DNA from: Casuarius casuarius
Taxonomy: Eukaryota; Chordata; Aves; Casuariiformes; Casuariidae
NCBI GenBank assembly: GCA_003342895.1
Contig: PTFA01000362.1
Span: forward strand, 473,444 to 537,443
Reading direction: 5' to 3'
Length of the DNA stretch: 64,000 nucleotides
Positions 27,101 through 39,400 of this stretch are shown in pieces. Position numbers and translations under genes: made by a program. Below the pieces are notes generated by a model that saw only the letters and a list, made by a program, of their open reading frames with translations, did not search any database and was not told the DNA's origin. Positions within the stretch are counted from its first letter, which is position 1, and each line of letters opens with the position of its first letter.

Positions 27101-27132
27101 CTATCTTCTTCGTCCTGCTGCCTGAGAGATGA
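8928..27132 (+). CDS. BOK: BOK, BCL-2 related ovarian killer (complete, 4 coding exons)
   Basis: Coding exons are 8928-9150, 13671-13799, 21749-21912 and 27007-27132 (TGA at 27130). All junctions are GT-AG with phases 1, 1 and 0, and the product has 213 residues, the usual vertebrate length. BOK is a multidomain pro-apoptotic BCL-2 protein that acts at the endoplasmic reticulum and mitochondrial outer membrane; it promotes membrane permeabilisation, is controlled mainly by ER-associated degradation, and binds IP3 receptors. Visible parts: BH3 at about 63-81 with the core LLRLGDELE (residues 71-79), BH1 at about 118-137 starting GITWGK, BH2 at about 165-180 with RRGGW, and a C-terminal anchor at about 189-210 ([21 protein letters not shown]). 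The GGW|exon break inside BH2 is the ancient intron position of the BCL-2 family. The start has A at -3 and G at +4, with an in-frame stop upstream. No lesions were seen. Confidence 0.97.
9151..13670 (+). other. BOK: BOK intron 1
   Basis: Starts GTAAGT and ends TTTCTAG. It contains a long pyrimidine-rich stretch (about 10,550-10,800) and an imperfect 21-bp two-copy repeat at about 10,089-10,130. No coding exon, RNA gene or interspersed repeat was recognised inside. Confidence 0.85.
13671..13799 (+). CDS. BOK: BOK coding exon 2
   Basis: 129 nt, entering and leaving in phase 1. Encodes the end of BH3 ([10 protein letters not shown]) and the helix before BH1, up to AAQIFTA. The donor is GCAG|GTACTG. 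Confidence 0.96.
13800..21748 (+). other. BOK: BOK intron 2
   Basis: About 7.9 kb, GTACTG to CTCATAG. It holds a short CR1 3' tail (19,132-19,210). No other gene-like segment was recognised on either strand; the reading frames here are chance frames. Confidence 0.85.
19132..19210 (-). repeat. CR1 LINE 3' tail, short and well preserved
   Basis: Shows the avian CR1 end in inverted form: the terminal direct repeat 'atcacagaatcacagaat', then 'ggttgaggttggaaggggtc', 'tctggagatcatctagtcca' and 'acccccctgctcaagcagg'. Close agreement with the common avian pattern suggests a younger insertion than the other CR1 pieces. Only the last 80 or so bases are present, the typical 5' truncation of CR1. It is the strongest sequence evidence that the source is a bird. 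Confidence 0.93.
21749..21912 (+). CDS. BOK: BOK coding exon 3
   Basis: 164 nt; completes codon 118 and runs to W172. Contains BH1 ([19 protein letters not shown]) and the first half of BH2, ending RRGGW exactly at the donor (TGG|GTAAGA). Confidence 0.96.
21913..27006 (+). other. BOK: BOK intron 3
   Basis: About 5.1 kb, GTAAGA to CTTTAG. It contains a cluster of GATA-type motifs near 24.6-24.7 kb (listed separately). No exon or interspersed repeat was recognised. Confidence 0.85.
24592..24688. promoter_or_regulatory. Cluster of GATA-type motifs in BOK intron 3
   Basis: Four GATA-type words occur within 100 bp: CTTATCA at 24592 and 24661, TTATCTG at 24676 and GATAAC at 24683. The flank is AT-rich, with AATTAA and TTTATTTATTTAA. 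Such clustering is seen in enhancers, but the motif is short and this could be chance; conservation cannot be judged here. Confidence 0.2.
27007..27132 (+). CDS. BOK: BOK coding exon 4 (terminal)
   Basis: Encodes residues 173-213 and the stop. Holds the second half of BH2 (ADITKCV), the linker NTDPSLRSH and the hydrophobic C-terminal anchor ending LLPER, then TGA. The acceptor is CCTTTAG. Confidence 0.96.
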   Translation, partial: ADITKCVVNTDPSLRSHWLVAAICSFGHFLKAIFFVLLPER

Positions 27133-28130
27133 ATCTGAGCCTCCAGCTGCAGCCCCGTACCCCGTCTCCTCCCCCACTCCAGAAGCAGTGGCGACGGCAA
27201 ACTCTGAAGAGGAGGAAGAGAAGAAAAAACTGGGACAAACAGCAGGCTAGTTCTCCTCTCCCTTCAGCTGGGAGCGCCCGATCAGCCACAGTCTCCTTTC
27301 TGCAGCCACAGGAGCCTTCTCTCCTGCTCACCATTATCCCTTCAAGAGTCTTGTTTTCCTGGGTGACTCGTGTGCAGTTTGGACCATGCCAGCGCCTCGG
27401 TGGACTGGTTGCAGCTGGGTGCAGCATGGACTGCCGGACATCCGTTTGTTACGATCATGTTGCACACTTGCGCTAAAGGCAGGCAGAGGGGAGGAGGAAG
27501 GGGATGATGTTTGAAATGGAGTAGCAAATGCAGAGGGGGAGAGTCCCTCCTTTGCTCGGTGGATTTTCCCTTTCAGCCCTCGGACTTGCCTTTCGTGCAT
27601 CCTTGTTGTTACATTTGTGCTTAAGCTCTATCTCCTCCTTTATACCTAACTCTGACTTGTTGGGCTCTCTCCACGGTGCAAAGTGGTTGAGGGAATAATG
27701 CAGTTGTGGCTTTTTAATATGATGAAAAACATCCCGTGGTCGGACACTTCCCCTTCTGAAGCATCTTGGAAACCACTGAGTGGCTACAGAAGGGGTAGGA
27801 TAAAGGGCAGATGCATTTGAGGTGGTTGGTAAGCCATTTCAAACAGGAGAGCGAGGGCAATGCCTTCAGACAGCAGCTCGGGTTTGAACACTGTAAAGAA
27901 GAGAGAGTTTTTCTCCACTGCAATTCGAGCAGAGCTAAACCTGTAAGTAGGACTGGCTGGGGGGGGCACGTGCAGGATTAAGGGAAACCGGGAGCGGGCT
28001 GTCTGATGTTTCGAAGGGGGAAAGCCGCCTCAAAAGCGACTGATCTGTGTTTCTCCTTTGATGTCTTCAGAAGTGCGACTTGCAGTCTTCTGTTGTGGCA
28101 AACAATAAAAGAAAATAGGTGGTTTTCACT
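27133..28130 (+). other. BOK: BOK 3'UTR (proximal form)
   Basis: Follows the BOK stop directly. The right end is set by the first good polyadenylation signal (28104-28109). Further AATAAA words at about 28,896, 29,557 and 30,454 would allow longer forms; the sequence alone cannot choose between them. Confidence 0.6.
28104..28109 (+). terminator. BOK: AATAAA polyadenylation signal of BOK (candidate)
   Basis: Canonical hexamer 970 nt after the stop, followed within 50 nt by T- and GT-containing sequence (GGTGGTTTTC, GCATTGTATTTG). First well-placed signal after the stop codon. Confidence 0.5.
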
Positions 28131-31100
28131 ATTGCAAAGGGCATTGTATTTGCTTCCAGTTAAAAATTCCAAAAAAGGCCAGACCAGTGCAGAGAGACAA
28201 ACCCTCAGTCTATGCTAAAAATACTTCGGCTTTTCCCCTGGTAGAATGTGTTAACATGTTAAAACTACAATTTGCCTGGCTCGTGCTAGGATTTTAACCC
28301 GTGTTGTTACCATGTCAGAAGCAGGCTCTTTTCTCTAATAGAAACCCGGCCTCGCTGCCGTGTGAAGGGGAATGCCATGGAGCCTCTCCTCGGCAAGAGC
28401 CTCGCTGGAGACGCCCTGCTAGACACTTTGCACCCAAGAGCATGGTGTCCCCGAAAAACACTGTTCTGTGTTAGGCTACATGTGGCATTATAGGGGTTTT
28501 TTGGCTTTTTGCTGGTCTGCTCAATGTAAGTGCAGGGCTCAGCTTTGCCAGCAGTGCTCTATACACAGTGAAGAATGGTTTACCAGCTCAGTTTACTGGA
28601 GCTCTTTAATAGTAAATTAATCTTTGTGGAGGGAAACCTGTAGAAAACAAAACAAAACACTCAAAGAACCCTACCAAAAACTCACCCAAAACAAGAAAAC
28701 CCCACATTTTATTATTATGTTTTTTTAACGGAAGCTGTGTGCTGCCTTTGACCTTGTCTAGACAGACTTTGGCTATGCTGCAAAAAGTTTGTAGGGGGAT
28801 TTATACTGGCAACGTTCCTAGTGTGGATGCAGCTTAAGTTGCCCTGAGGGTTGTGCGTTTTTGTTTGTTTGTTTAAAGCTTGCAACAGCTCCCCAAATAA
28901 AACCAAGTTGCCAAAGGACTTTTTTTCCTTCCCCCCCCTCTCCCTGCCCCGGCATAGCCATAGCAGTACTAGGGATTTTGCGGGCACCTCTCCTGTTTGG
29001 GATTTTTCTCCCTTAGCTTCCTGACCGAGCTCGGTGTGCAAACTCGGTTTGTGTACAGTTTACCTGGTGAGCTCATGGCAGTTGAAGCAGCGGGAAGAGG
29101 GTCCCTTCTGCTCCGACATAAATGCAGTATAAGCAGTACAGTTCATTGTAGGGGAATGCAGCTTTGTTTTTTTTAAGGGCCTTATCAAAAACCAGAGTTA
29201 TTTTTGATTTCTCAATCGGTCCCCTAGAGTGTTGGCAAGTCTGGAGAGAGGAGTCCCTGATGGCTGGAAATACCCACGTTGTGTGCTGGCTTTGACAATT
29301 TAGCAGCTGGCAAAACCCTGCTCGCCTTGTCATGGCTAGTGTTTTATGAAGCGCGTGTGAGTTGGTGAAGCTGACGCAGTCCAACACTGCAACCGTCAAG
29401 ACCCTTCTCCATTTAGATGCTGTTTCGGAATGTAATGCTTGAGGCTGTGGCTGCTTTTTGAGTAAACAAGTGATACCAGATGGACCGCTAAGGAACCTAA
29501 GGGGTTAAATAGACCAATTAAGTCAGTTTGACAAAAAGATAAGGCTGATAAGCCAAATAAAGCAACAGTGCTCGAAAGGAATGTGTGTGGGTGGGAAGGG
29601 GGTTACAAACACAGGCAGCCAAAGTTGCTAACAGGAAACCGCTGACAGCAAAGAGCTGGTGAAGATGCCCGGGAGTGGGTTTGTCCTTTGCACGCACCCA
29701 AAATCGGGCGGCATTCGTGTAGTCTGGGTTCTGTGGAGAGCTTGGGATTCCCAGGGATTTCTCTTGTGTCCTTTTTCAGAGTCAAATGCAAGAGAACCAG
29801 CTGGGAAAGTGGTTTAGGGAGAATCTGGACCAGCAGTTTCCACCAGCTTGAGTCCTTCAAGTTGGACTTCTGTGGCTTTCTGCTTTCTTCTTGCATTCGC
29901 TAGTCCCCGCGATGTACGTAACGGAGCTCCTCGAAAGGCGCGCTGCTCGTCTTTCCCCTACACTTTTCAACCAGCGTGATGCTACTTTTATCCTGCTTGC
30001 CGAGGGGGGGTTCTCATGTGGAAGGACCGTGCCGTGGGCTGCTGTGGGGAGAGCCGTAAGGAGCAGCTCCCACAAAGTGGCAACTCTTCCACCGCCGCTG
30101 GCTCCCTTTCTTATTTTGGCCCGGAGCTTTTGGAGTTGCACGAGTGTGTCGGCATCTGCTCCCATATGGCTTCTCGCTCCTTGTGCAATAACCACGCTTG
30201 TCTTGCTACCAAAATAAACAGCAAAGAGGATTACACCCAGTGTTGTGCGTTTGGGAAGCAACAGTCGCGAGCCTGGTTCAGCCAAGTATTTAAGTTGTGT
30301 TCAGTTTTAGTTGTAATATTTTGGCATCTCAGAGTACTTCCAGAGGTCCTTCACAACCTCAGATTTTCTGTTGGTCTGTGATTTTTTCTTTTCCTTCCTG
30401 AGCTCTGGCCAGTCTGACCTGAGGGGAGAAAGCAGGGTTGGCTATGTGGCACCCTAATAAACATTTTCCTTTCATATTACTGGTAAAGGTCCTATGGGTG
30501 TGTCTAAACCAAGAGTGGAAGTACCAAGATTGCTACTGCTCTGCTTTTTTCCTATCAAAAGCCTGATTGTTGTTCATCTTCCAGCTTCAAAAAAATGAAA
30601 TTCCCCCCGCCCCAAACAAGCCATCTCACATTTCTTACCAGCGTTTCCAATCATCTGCTTGAGAACATTGCTAAAAGTGAAAGTTGCTTTTTTTTTTGCT
30701 CCCATTTAATGCTTTAAGTGAGACTTACCTAAGCAAAAGCTGTCTTGGGGGGGTCGTCCCCTCTCCCCAGTAACCTTCAAGTCCGCTGACTAATTTTGGC
30801 CCCTGTGCTCTCCCTGGCTCAACCTGGCAGAGGAGGGACCCTCTGGTAGCACAGGGGAGCTTGGCTGCTCTCCACCCTGGAAGGCAGCCGTCACTCGGCA
30901 CACCTGGAGCTGAAATCCAGCCAAGCTTTTGCTGCCTCTTCCTTTGCTGTCACACCAAAAAAATGCTGGGGGCGCAGGGGGAAGCTGAGGCTATTGCAGC
31001 AGGGGAGGTGGTGGAAGCATGGGAGATAGCTGGGCAGTCGTGGGAGGAGAGAGAAGGCATTGGAGATGACAAGGTGGCGTCTTAAATATTTCAGTGGATG

Positions 31101-33297
31101 AGGAAGCATTAAGCAGACTTGAATGGCCTGTGCGCTGTTACAGCGGGGACTGTCAAGGACACAAACACGAGCCCGTAGGAACCTGAGCTTCAACACTCCC
31201 TTCAGCCACAGAAAGACTCGTTTGAGCCGTGCTGTCTTTATTTTCAGTTTCTTGGCAATCAGTCTCCATTCAGTCAATGGAAATATTGTTTTATAACAAA
31301 AAAGTAGTGGAAAAGCCGTCTTGGCTTGAGTAGTTCAATGACAGTCGTTTGAACAACGCTTGTCATGTCCCAGACGCAGCATTGCCTCCACCGCAGCCTT
31401 GCTTGTACCTCCCTGTTGCCGAGTGCTGGCAGCGGGGTCACCTTCTTCAAAACAAGTGGAGAAGTGGTCTCAGGTGCTCAGCAGATGTCCCTTGTGTTAG
31501 CGCACTGCTTGCAGATGGGCTCTTGTAAACGGAAAGAAAAAAAAAATCAGCGAAGCACTTAACTTATGAGATTTGCATCTGTATTATGTACAGAAGTACC
31601 AAACAATAGAGTCGGGGAACGACATTGAGGTTGCCTGGAAAACTGTGATACCAAACTTCCTCGTTTTCAATCTTTTTTTCTTTAGGCCCTGAGAAAAAGC
31701 TCAGCCTGTTTTATCAGTATTCTCCTTTTTGAGTGCGAGTCTGCGAGTCTGCGAGTGGCTTTTGTGCACAGTTAAACTGAGCATGAAGCAGATTTAAAGT
31801 CCCTGGGATGACCTTTGGAAAAAATTAGGCCCCTAAGACTTTCTGGTGCCTTTGCCAAGAGCCTTCTTGATGTGGTTCACATCAAGATGTGGCTTGTTGA
31901 ATTTCTTTACTTTTTTTTTAAAACCTAGAATTTATAAACTTTGATAGGCATAAATTTGCCATAGATTAATTATTTTTATTAGGGCAATGTGAAAACAATC
32001 TATGCTAGTTAATTAAAGAGAAGACAGCAATTTAATCTGCTGCTGGCTGAGTCTATAAACTTCTTCCACCCAAGTGGTTTGACAGATGGAGTTTAAACAC
32101 TCACTTTGAAAAGCCTGTAACCTCTTTAAATCTAAACATTTTGACCCGTTGGGATTACAAACTCCTAGCACGGCTAAATAGAGTGAGCCTCTACTGAACT
32201 TTATACAGTCATCCAGGAACTGGAAGTGCATTACATGTTCAAACAAAATCTGTGGGAAATAAAATGCTTCTGGGTCAACCACACAGCATATAGGAGATGT
32301 CCAGGCAAGGTCATTTAAAAAAAGCTTCACCCTTCATAACAAAGGAAAAAAAAAAAAGGGTTGGAAAGGGAATTTCCACTTTCTTACAAACATATTTTGG
32401 ACCTTTAGCTCGGAAGAAAGCTTTGTCTCATCCCTCCGTCCTGAGACCCGAAGGCAGTGTTAGAGCTGGTGTGCCCCGTCACTCCACGAAGACCTCAGGA
32501 CGTGTTTCACTTATGCCAAATGCTGAACTGTGAAGCTAAGCTTAGAGAAAAGCACTGCAGAAATCAATCCCCCGTTGTTTAATATGTTCACTGCTGGCTC
32601 TGTCTCATGACCTTCACTCACACTTTTATTAAGTTCGGCATTTAAGCTAGATAAGGTGTGTTTTCTACCTCCAGAACGCCCCCGTCCCATGCTGGAATGT
32701 GGCTCACGCTAGGCTTGACCCTAAGTCCCTTTAAGTCAACTGAAGGGCAACTGTTTTAGACTTTGGAGGACTGTATGAAGCACTGAGGACTTTTATCATC
32801 ACTAAGGCGATGGGAGCTGAGAGGACTAGTCACCCGGCAGGATCAGGTCCTACAGTGGCTCTCCCTCCCGCAGCCAGAGGTAGTCCCTCCTGGTCCTTAG
32901 TCTGGCTTTCACTAGGCGGGAGCTGGAGTACTCCCAGGCGACCTGTGGAATACAGATCCAGTCCTGATCCTGCTGTCTCGTGGCATTATTCAGATTGCAC
33001 AAAAGGGCTCAGAAGGCTGAATTTGCAATGCTTTCCCCCTCCCAATCCTACAAGGACCAGGCTTGAGAAAGCCTCTCTAATCACTGCCAAAGCAGAGGAA
33101 TTTACAGACCACTCAGCAATCACGTCCAAAGACACAACTATAAAAACGAAAGCTCTTTCCTTTTTTTAATATAGCGTTACGGAAACATCCGCGTGACCTT
33201 CTCAGGAGCATGGGCAACTCCCCTGAGCTGCGTCCGTTTGCCCCGCGTGGCGGGCAGGCTCCTCGCCCTCAGCAGGGAAACCTGGCCCTCTCGGGTG
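28131..33297. other. Region between BOK and the THAP4 relic
   Basis: No gene recognised. Contains further AATAAA words that may serve longer BOK transcripts, an 8-bp tandem at 31,731-31,757, and an AT-rich block at about 31,910-32,290 rich in TAATTA-like words. Reading frames are chance frames. Confidence 0.45.
31731..31757. repeat. Three-copy 8-bp tandem
   Basis: The unit 'tgcgagtc' is repeated about three times ('gagtgcgagtctgcgagtct' and onward). Local slippage product; no function suggested. Confidence 0.8.
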
Positions 33298-33408
33298 TCA
33301 CCTCTTGGACCTCAAGTGAAGGTGTTGAGTCACGGGCTGCTTAGCGGTTGTCGGGGAGACAGTTTGTTCTCGTTTCCCATCGGAATTGAGCCTGAATCTT
33401 CTGGTAAT
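33298..33408 (-). pseudogene. THAP4: THAP4 relic exon D (C-terminus)
   Basis: The minus strand encodes ITRRFRLNSDGKREQTVS, then PTTAKQPVTQHLHL, and stops. It matches the THAP4 C-terminus (ITRKFRLNSEGKLEQTVS, QPMTQHLHVTYKKVTP). The acceptor position reads TTCTTAA, not TTCTTAG. One base is missing near the end (AAG-AGG-TGA where AAG-AAG-GTG-ACA is expected), which creates a TGA at 33,298-33,300 two or three codons early. Confidence 0.87.
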
Positions 33409-36400
33409 TTAAGAAGGGGATATAAGAACCCAACAAAAAGCCATTTATTCTGATCTCCTTGGCACTTCAGACAAAAAATGAAATCATCAGTAAGCTGCTG
33501 GAATATACTTTGTTCCTCTGCCAGGAGATAGCCAGGCCTCCCTTCTTAAGCCTAGCAAGTTGCTACAGGCTAAATTCCTTGCCTACGCTTTCAGGCTTTC
33601 CTTCTCAGTGCTTGTAGCATAGGTTTGTTGTCAGAGCCTCTGGGGAAAAGCTGTCTGGCCCCTGGGGCCATGCCGCCGAGAAGGCAGCCCTTTCCGAAAC
33701 ATCGGGTGCTTCCTGCACAGTTGGGTCCTGTGCTCTCGAGCACAGTACCCAGAGCAATGGCCCGTTTGCACGGTGAGTTTTCCCTTTGCTAGGGCTGACA
33801 GCAGGCATTTAGGCAGGGTGAAAAATGAGAAAACGCAGCTGTTGTTTGCCAGGAAGCAAAGAACACCAAAGGTTTTGGGTTGTTTCAAAGTCTCTCTTGC
33901 CTGCTGCAGAGGTGCTGCTCTCAGGGGTTTGGTATAATCCAGCTGGTACTGGCCACACTGACGCATGCCGTGAACCGCTGACTTGTGCCTAATGAGAGAT
34001 TATTTGGAGCTGGAAAAGATGCTTCAAATATCTATGCCCTTGGTTTTCCTGGCCTAGCTAGAGAGGGAGACCAGCACTACTAAAAATACTCTCACGTTCA
34101 ATATAACATTTTCTCTCTGAGGGAGAGTGAGGGATTCACAGAAAGTGAAGCCAAGGCTGTATATTAATGCAAGCAATAAACCTACTGGCATCTGTAACTA
34201 GCTAGATCTGACCTACGAGGCATCCTTCCCGAACGCCACTGCTTACTGGTGGGAAGACTGGAAAAATCACACAGCGGCTTTGCTTAAATTTAAACAGTTT
34301 CATGCAGAAAAAATAATTTGGTTATTTTGACATTGCATTCGCAGACTTGAGGTTTTCTCACGCTTGTTTGGAGTGCGGAAGCTGCATGGGGCAGCCAAGA
34401 GGGAGGTCTCTGCGTGAAGGACATTCATTTCTGCTACAGTGGGGTGCTGCGATATAGCTACCTGCCCGGTGCTGTCAAGGCTGTGTAAGGAGAGGTAAAA
34501 GTCACCGTTCTATTACTGCCACAGTCACTTCAGCATAGATGGCCAACACCTGAGCTGAGCGAGACTATCAGGAGACTGTCTGGAGGCTCAGGGAGAGGCC
34601 CTGTACCACAGGACTTTTTCAAAGTGGCCTTCAAAACTGCCAATGCCCTCTCCAAGTCACCAAGCTACGCCAGAACAAGGCTTGGACTACATGGTGAGAC
34701 TGGGCTTGAGCCTGCTGAGCTTCTGCTGTTGTGCCTGTAGCCCGGTGGGGGTTCAGCAAAGAGCACCGCCATCCATCTGGGCTGGAGGGGTCTACCAGCA
34801 ACATCTTCCCTGTCCCTCCGCCGGGGCAGGCCACAAATGTGTTTATACTGCGCAGAGACTCAGCATGGGATGAACTTGCCCTGTTGGATCGGAAAATGTT
34901 GAACTTGCATGAGCTCGAGTCCTGTTTTTAACAACTTCAAAAATGGAGGAAAGACGGGCTAGGATTCATGGCACGCGTTATAAATCTGCCCTTAAACTGC
35001 CCTGAAAGATAGCAGAAAGGTTGGCCCATCATTTTTGAATCTCAGCTCTTGTTTCAGAATACCGTTCTAATGGGCGTCCGCTCCAGCCGCGAGCCCTGCA
35101 GGAGAATGACCATACACCATACATGCGATTTATAAACTCGCAGTGCAGTAAAAATCCACAGGCTCAGCAGCGTGGCTCTTCAAATTATCTGAGTGCAGAT
35201 TTGCTGCACGTCATCCGAAAGAGCTGTTTATATCGCTTGGTCCCTTTTGCTGCTTCCCAGGGCAAAAACAGTCCCAGGGCTGAATAGAAACAAAATCTTG
35301 GGGATTGCAGAAGCCTGAACTCATAGCCTGCCAAACAAGATTAATTTGCAGTTGCTTAAATCCCGTTTAGAAGTTCATAAACTGTAAAGCACTAAAGGAA
35401 AGGAAGAACTAAAAACTCAAAGGAGGACAATGTAGTCAAGGAGCATCCTACAGATTCACAACGTACTTTCCAAAAAATAGTTATCTTAAGAAGATAGCTT
35501 CTTACTAAGAAGCATTTGTTGACTGTATATATTTATGTCTACAGACAAAAATTTCAATCAGCTCCTCTTTTTTTTTTTAAAGAGAGAGAAGCAGCTGAGA
35601 AAACATTTGCCCTTTTCCAAAGAGCTTTATTTACGTTATCATCAGAGTGGTTCAGCGTGGAGGCACCAAGCAGTGCTGGAGGGGACTCTGAACTGCCCTG
35701 GAAGACGGGGTTGAGGGTTGTATCAAAAGTGGAATTTAAATCTGCTGTTTTTCACTTTTGTGACTGAGCAAAGTGCCTCCATTTTGCTTCAGTAACTTCC
35801 CCAGCGACACTGATGTCCTCTCAAGTTTTGCAGGAGTGAAATACTGAGGAGCTTTCCTAGAGGAAACAATTTTTCAAAGGATAGTTGTGGCCAGCAGGAG
35901 AGCAGGAGTCTTTCCCTGCTCTGAATTTTTTCCCCAGACACCTCACACACGCTTTCCTCTACAGTATCTCACGCACAACCTTCTTCCAAAATTTACTCTC
36001 CATCTCCGCAATTATTTCCTGAACTCGGTGTAATGGTGCTTATCTCTGCCAAGAGATACGGCTGACTTCTGCTCTCTCAAACCAGGGGTGGTGGCTACCT
36101 CCCCAGCAGAGTCATTCCTGCCGCGTCTCACAGCTGGGGCTGTAACTCCTCCTGTCTTGTCCGTGTCCCTGAGAGAAGCAGGGAGCGAGGCAGGATGCAG
36201 ATTTTAGGAGCGGTGTGTGTTGGTGCGCAAGACACCCGCGTCGGCAGAGGCTCGGGGCTCCCTCCGGGGTGGTTCCAGCGTGAGACGGGGCTCCAGGAAG
36301 ATGTGGTGCATGGGAATCTGTTGGGCTAGCGGTGAGGCTTGGGAAGCGGCAGGACCAGCGTGGGCATGGGGATTTCCAGCACAGGCTGGCGGAAACCTGC

Positions 36401-39400
36401 AGGGCTTCAGAAATTTCAGAGAAAACAGAAAAAAGAGCCTTTTGCAAGTGCAATACCTTCCAGTGAAGGTCACTCAAGGCTAAGACCATGAGTTATTGCC
36501 AGTCAGCATGCTCTGACAGTGTCCTGTCCATCACTACAGCCGGTCCTCCATGCCACACTTTATTTTTGCACAGCACCATCACCTGACGTAGATCCTTTCC
36601 TTTCACCGGCCACGCTGTCCACACCCAGCTCCTGCCAAGCTCCCAGCCCAAACACCAGCCGCGGGCCAGTTCCTTTAGGGCTATCTTGCCATTATCCACA
36701 TGTCCACAGTTACCTGATCTGAATCTGGCTGGGCTTGGACCGTGTTTGGGTGAGACTGGGAGGAGCTGGTGAGCGTGTTGTCAGGAGCTACGTGACCATC
36801 TGCGAGTTACTCTGTGACAGTCACTGAGGATGTGTGGGTGTCCTGAGGTCTGTGGGGACAGCGGCAGGAACAGGACTGTATGCAAATGATGTTTCCAGCA
36901 GTATTTCCTGACTTTTTTTTTTTTTTTTTTAGTTTTTTTTTGATAAACTAGCTAGGCAAAGGCAGATGGAAAGAAAACAAAATGTACTTATCTTAAAGTC
37001 TGGACTTTAAATGGACTGACATTATTTCACAATGCGTGACCTTCGCTCAGGGTTTCTGAGCAGCCCGTGGGCAGGCACGGCTCGCCTTGACCCACTGCTG
37101 CGGCTGGCTGCTACAGGAGATGCAGGTGAGAAGTGCGGGCTGGTTGCTTTCTGTCTCCCCAGCCTTATCTGACTTGAAAGTTTAATTTAAGGGAAAACAA
37201 AGATAGCTTTAAACACTCAGGAAGGTTATGTATAGTCCGCACTGGACGTTCAATGCCAGACTGCAGGGGTCTGTCTGGCGTCCTGCTGCCCCCGGGCAAC
37301 CAGGAGCCCGAGATCAGAGCATCAGACCAGGCACGTACACGTGGAGCTACTCAAAGCAGCATGGAAAGATGTCATCACTCTCTGATGACACTGGGAGAAA
37401 ACCAGTCCAAAGCTGGCATAAGAAGCGTTCCAGTAAGTAAGTTTTACAGCAACAAGGGGGACAAATTCTAGCCCGAGCTCAAGAGGTTTCTTTGAGGGCC
37501 CTGGTAGAACAGCAGCCTGCTAGAATGTGTCTAAGGAGAGGGAAGAAAGATCCACACAGGAGCATATGGCATTGAGAAAGAAGAGCCATCCCTGGTTAGG
37601 TGGTTCTCAGAACAACACACTCCAAGGCACCTGTTGTTACCACCTTCCACAGCTTGTTCCTGCCTCGTCTGAATTTACTGTGTGGGTTGGATGGGCCTTC
37701 TGCCTCTGGTCCTTAGGGGGAGCTAAGCTGGCCAGATGGGTCCCTCTTGGGCAAAGCGGTAGCAGGTGGGCACGCCTGTGTGCGTGGTCCCACGAGCAGC
37801 CTTCCCCTGGGTACCGGAGGAGCTTTCCCACCCTCCAGTTCAAGGCCTCCTTCCTTGCTATAGCCGTGGGTACCTTGTGTCGTGGAGGCTGGAGGAAACT
37901 GCTGCTGGGACGTAGCTGCTTTCAACCTCTCGATTAGGCCCTCTGATTCGGCCAGAAAGCTGACACGTTCGTCTACGCCTTCACCAGTGGGATGTGCTTG
38001 GCTTGCCAAGTGCCTCTAAGCAAAACGAAAGCTCTCCGACAAGAGATGATTGCCGTAGGTAGTCACCTACGCTATGAAACCAACCAAATCGCAATGAATG
38101 CTGGCTCTCCGCTGTATTCTGCCAGCTGTGATCCGTTGCAAAAAGATGCTAGAAGAACTGGGGCAATTAAGAGGGGATAAGGGAGAGGTTCGTTTAAAAA
38201 AAAAAAAAAAAATCCTTTTTTTTTAAGCTAAATGGATGCCTCAGCCTGTGATGCAGTCTGAGCAATATGTCTGAACGCAGGGTGCAAATTGGAAATTTAA
38301 TAAGAAAGGAGGGGGTTGAAAGGGCAGTGTTGACTGGTCCTTCACGTCTCCGTATAAGGCTTTTTTCCTGCTTTCTTCCTTTGAGTTGCACCTGGTCGCT
38401 CGGGTTTGTCGCTCACTCAGTCTTTCTGAAAGTGCGCACAGAAGCCACATAAAACGAGGCATAACTCAATGTTTTATCACCGTTCGTATGTATATGAGTA
38501 AAAATGAGCAGTTTCATTTGGGTGTGTTTAAAGCGCTTCTAAAAACAGCTTGAGGCTTTGACCCAAGAAAACGCATGAATGATTTCCAGAAAAAACTTCA
38601 GCAAACATTTACTATAACAGGCAGTCAGAAACCCGCCTGGGCCCTCCAGTGCCGCCTGTGCTGCCGTTTTATTATTTTCTGAATGGGATGAGAAGAGGCA
38701 GACTCTCCCGCGAAGGGAGGCGTCGTTAATCGTGCTCTGCCTCGCTGACAGCTCCTGCGCCTGGCTCTGCCGGAGCATGCAGGGAGGAGACAGAGCCGAT
38801 CGCGGGCCTGCGGCGGCTCCTCTCTGGCGGGGTAAATGGAGCAACGCGAACTGCCCGCCCCTGCCTAAAAGCGCTGCCCGTGCCGGTTCTGCAGTACCGC
38901 CGGCAGGATGTTTGCTGTGCTCTCAGCTAAAGCACCGGGCTTGCTGCTCTGCAACCTGCTCCAAACATGATTTACTGCAGCCACAGCAGCCTGTGATGGA
39001 CTACGGGGCAGCCTGTGCAAGTGGGGCTGGTGTGGGTGCCCAAGCCCAAACTGGTCAGACACCAAAATCTGAGTGCTGGAAGAATAAATGGGATAAATAA
39101 TATTATTGTTACCAACTGGGGAAAAAGGAAAAGGCGGGGGGGGGCTATCTCTTAGAAGTGAGCTTGATTCAAAGGGTGGCTGCCAGAAGCCTCTACTGCG
39201 TATTCCCATGACTTCGTGCCTAGGAGCAGGAGAAGACCCAGGGGCAGCATCCCCTGTGGACCGGTGCTCCCTGAGCCCCCTTTCATGGACACGGGTGTTT
39301 TGTTACCTCTGCGGTGAGCGATTGGTTCCTGACAGAGGTGTGTATACGGAGCACAAACACACGGGATTTACAGCCACCGGCTTCCTGGCATTGCTTCCCA

